Assembly: GCA_027009605.1 (NCBI GenBank)
Contig: JALVCY010000590.1
Location: 1 to 7,759 of the forward strand
Origin: Saprospiraceae bacterium
GTDB lineage: Bacteria; Bacteroidota; Bacteroidia; Chitinophagales; Saprospiraceae
Reading direction: 5' to 3'
Length of the DNA: 7,759 nt
Shown: one piece after another, positions 6,241 through 7,759 of the stretch
Position numbering within the stretch: position 1 is the stretch's first letter
How the letters are laid out: each line of letters starts with the position of its first letter
Made by a program: the position numbers and the translations under genes
Notes under the pieces: generated by a model
What the model saw: only the letters and a program-made list of their open reading frames with translations
Databases searched by the model: none
Told to the model about the DNA's origin: nothing

Positions 6241-6262
6241 TGTCCATTCTAAAAAGAAAATT

Positions 6263-7438
6263 ATGGACACAAAAGACAAAGGTTTTAATACCCAATTAAT
6301 TCACGGTGGAGACTTTAAGGATGAATTCCGGAGTGCCGTGACCCCTATTTATCAGACTTCCACCTTCGGTTTTGATTCGGCACAGCAGGGAGCGGATTTA
6401 TTTGCCAAGAAAGGAAAAGGCTATATCTATACCCGAATCGGTAATCCGACGATTGATGTGTTGGAAAAGAAATTGGCGGAATTGGAGCATGGTGCCGGCT
6501 CGGTGGTTTTTGCCTCGGGGATGGCGGCAGTTTCTACGGTATTTGCGGCCTTTTTAAAGCAGGGAGACCACATGATCGCAGGACGTGCCTTGTATGGCCC
6601 TAGCCGGATGGTGATGGAGACCTTATTTGCCGGATTTGGGGTACAATCAGATTTTATTGATGCCACCAAAGTGGATAATTTTGCGCAAGCAGTACGTCCC
6701 AATACAAAGTTGATTTATCTCGAAACTCCGTCTAATCCGACGATGGAACTCACTGATATTGAAGCCGTTAGCCGTTTGGCGAAAGCGCATGGCATCTTGG
6801 TTTGTGTGGACAATACGTTTTCTAGTCCGCTGCTTCAAAATCCATTGGATTTGGGGGCGGATTTGGTGTTGCATTCTATGACCAAGTTCATTAATGGCCA
6901 TGCAGATATTGTGGCCGGAGCCGTCATCGCCAAGACACCGGAACTCCGGGCTAAACTCCATAAAACCATGTCCTTCCTTGGGGGGAATATGGATCCACAT
7001 CAGGCCTATATGGTCATTCGCGGAGTAAAAACCCTAGCCATCAGAGTCGGACGAGCCCAAGAAAATGCGCAAAAAGTAGCCGAATATCTGGAAGCACATC
7101 CCAAAGTAGCGTGGGTGTTGTATCCGGGATTAAAGTCTTTTCCGCAATATGCGCTTGCGCAAAAACAGATGAAAGGGCCGGGTGCCATGATTAGTTTTGG
7201 CTTGAAAGGCGGTTTTGAAGCCGGCGTGCACATGATGAATCATGTCAAATTAGCTCTTTTGGCCGTTTCTCTCGGGGGCATCGAAACCTTAATCCAACAT
7301 CCCGCTTCCATGACCCATGCTTCCATCCCTAAAGCAGAACGGGAAGAAGCCGGCATCACAGACGAAATGGTTCGTTTTTCTGTCGGTATCGAAGACGTGG
7401 AGGATATTATTGCTGACTTGGAGCAGGCTTTGATTTGA
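6263..7438 (+). CDS. PLP-dependent Cys/Met metabolism enzyme (cystathionine/methionine gamma-lyase type)
   Basis: The 391-residue length is usual for this fold-type I family (MetB/MetC/CGL/MGL/MetZ). The PLP-binding lysine is Lys208 in HSMTKFINGHAD; YTRIGNPT (Tyr56, Arg58) would hold the cofactor phosphate of the partner subunit; ASGMAA (84-89), Tyr111 (ring stacking) and Asp183 in VDNTF complete the site. The C-terminal SLGGIETLIQHPASMTH block is classic for gamma-lyases. Which substrate is used is not settled: overall it reads like a methionine gamma-lyase or cystathionine gamma-lyase, but the Cys that marks Pseudomonas methionine gamma-lyase (YGC) is Pro113 here (YGP), and the KDM-like specificity motif is absent. 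O-acyl-homoserine sulfhydrylase is another option. It is cytoplasmic, normally tetrameric, monocistronic by context (own promoter, hairpin after). No neighbour in the window belongs to sulfur metabolism. Confidence 0.93.
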   Translation: MDTKDKGFNTQLIHGGDFKDEFRSAVTPIYQTSTFGFDSAQQGADLFAKKGKGYIYTRIGNPTIDVLEKKLAELEHGAGSVVFASGMAAVSTVFAAFLKQGDHMIAGRALYGPSRMVMETLFAGFGVQSDFIDATKVDNFAQAVRPNTKLIYLETPSNPTMELTDIEAVSRLAKAHGILVCVDNTFSSPLLQNPLDLGADLVLHSMTKFINGHADIVAGAVIAKTPELRAKLHKTMSFLGGNMDPHQAYMVIRGVKTLAIRVGRAQENAQKVAEYLEAHPKVAWVLYPGLKSFPQYALAQKQMKGPGAMISFGLKGGFEAGVHMMNHVKLALLAVSLGGIETLIQHPASMTHASIPKAEREEAGITDEMVRFSVGIEDVEDIIADLEQALI

Positions 7439-7445
7439 TTTTTAA

Positions 7446-7484
7446 TTTAACTTTCCAAAAGTTTAGAACTTTTGGAAAGTTAAA
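7446..7484. terminator. hairpin after the PLP-enzyme gene (second copy)
   Basis: The 15-base arms at 7449-7463 and 7467-7481 are identical in sequence to those at 1584-1616; the loop is TAG instead of TTG. Three more T-A pairs (7446-7448 with 7482-7484) extend the stem to 18 bp. It starts 7 bases after the TGA stop. An A tract follows on the plus strand rather than a T tract, so simple intrinsic termination is not certain. Confidence 0.7.
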
Positions 7485-7546
7485 AAATCGGGAACATAAT
7501 TATTCTAACGATTAGACCACCATGCCGTTAAACCGCTATACCAATG

Positions 7547-7562
7547 TACCGAAACTTCGGTA
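7547..7562. promoter_or_regulatory. 16-bp palindrome upstream of the GH20 gene
   Basis: TACCGAA-ac-TTCGGTA is a perfect 7-bp inverted repeat ending 13 bases before the GH20 ATG. It could be an operator for a regulator or a leader hairpin over the ribosome-binding region. No TAnnTTTG box is visible between the preceding hairpin and the ATG. Confidence 0.35.
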
Positions 7563-7575
7563 AAACCACCAACCC

Positions 7576-7759
7576 ATGAAATGCAATCTCCTACTACTCA
7601 CCTTTGTCCTTTTAGGGCTGGGATGCACCACGTCCAAGCCTGTCTTTTTTGATTTGACGCCGGCCTACAATATCATTCCTTATCCGGTTGACTTGCTTCC
7701 GCAAAAAGGATTTTTTAGCGTAAGCAAAGAGCGGGTGATTACCTTTGTGAAAACGCAAG
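7576..7759 (+). CDS. GH20 beta-N-acetylhexosaminidase lipoprotein, N-terminal part (cut by window end)
   Basis: Only 61 codons are visible. Residues 1-17 are a lipoprotein signal (MKCN, a Leu-rich run, then LGLGC with the lipidation Cys at 17; a relaxed Bacteroidota lipobox). After a short linker, residues about 30-57 (YNIIPYPVDLLPQKGFFSVS, then KERVI) fit the start of the GH20 N-terminal domain (Glyco_hydro_20b), which usually reads iIPxPxxxxxxxGxFxL. The catalytic TIM barrel with its Asp-Glu pair lies beyond the window, so activity cannot be confirmed. GH20 enzymes release terminal GlcNAc or GalNAc from chitin oligomers or glycans. No acidic export motif follows the Cys, so a periplasm-facing position is more likely than surface display; that is inference. 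Confidence 0.75.
   Translation, partial: MKCNLLLLTFVLLGLGCTTSKPVFFDLTPAYNIIPYPVDLLPQKGFFSVSKERVITFVKTQ

Noticed and set aside
5563..6262. tRNA, rRNA or known riboswitch in the 700-bp divergent gap
   Set aside because: No cloverleaf, rRNA-like stretch or recognisable SAM or other riboswitch core was found by reading; only hairpins and promoters.
6427..7233. Minus-strand open frames within the PLP-enzyme gene
   Set aside because: Antisense shadows with no recognisable motifs, over a highly conserved enzyme.
7522..7563. 13-codon leader ORF upstream of the GH20 gene
   Set aside because: Too short, no conserved peptide pattern, and it overlaps a palindrome; chance is the simplest explanation.

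Overview
This window looks like chromosomal DNA from a member of the Bacteroidota, perhaps a Saprospiria- or Cytophaga-like marine or soil lineage. The evidence is a 0.9 kb-residue secreted protein with a type IX secretion (T9SS) C-terminal sorting domain and a choice-of-anchor L domain, signal peptides ending in Ala-Gln, A-rich leaders in place of Shine-Dalgarno sites, and three good matches to the Bacteroidota -7 promoter box TAnnTTTG. The family-level placement is inference.

Layout, left to right. Positions 1-200 hold a cluster of small palindromes (REP-like) and a possible weak terminator. Positions 262-786 encode an Ogt/Ada-type O6-alkylguanine DNA alkyltransferase, followed 33 bp later by a GNAT acetyltransferase with a C-terminal thioredoxin-like/YoaP region (820-1575); the two probably form one transcript. 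A near-perfect hairpin (1584-1616) closes that unit. Next comes a 163-bp, full-length palindromic, non-coding insertion (1632-1794) with 13-bp perfect terminal inverted repeats starting GTAA and an exact 8-bp target duplication, best read as an IS66-type MITE. Twelve bases after it starts a BtrH-like protein (1807-2787; BtrH_N papain-like fold plus DUF4872). A strong hairpin at 2791-2836 lies between this gene and a large convergent gene (2842-5562, minus strand).

The minus-strand gene encodes a signal peptide, three tandem copies of a two-part PKD module, a choice-of-anchor L domain, a Calx-beta-like domain and a T9SS type A tail: a cell-surface or secreted adhesin-like protein. The 700-bp divergent intergenic region (5563-6262) holds two promoters, a REP-like hairpin pair, a 166-bp centrally symmetric palindrome (5876-6041) and a GC-richer patch. 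Positions 6263-7438 encode a PLP-dependent Cys/Met-metabolism enzyme (cystathionine or methionine gamma-lyase type), followed by a second copy of the hairpin seen at 1584. The window ends in the first 61 codons of a GH20 (beta-N-acetylhexosaminidase) lipoprotein.

The genes do not form one obvious pathway: DNA repair, acyl transfer, a surface adhesin, sulfur amino-acid metabolism and glycan hydrolysis sit side by side. I do not see a complete new multi-gene system. The most noteworthy parts are the non-coding palindromic elements and the orphan BtrH-like/GNAT-YoaP neighbourhood.
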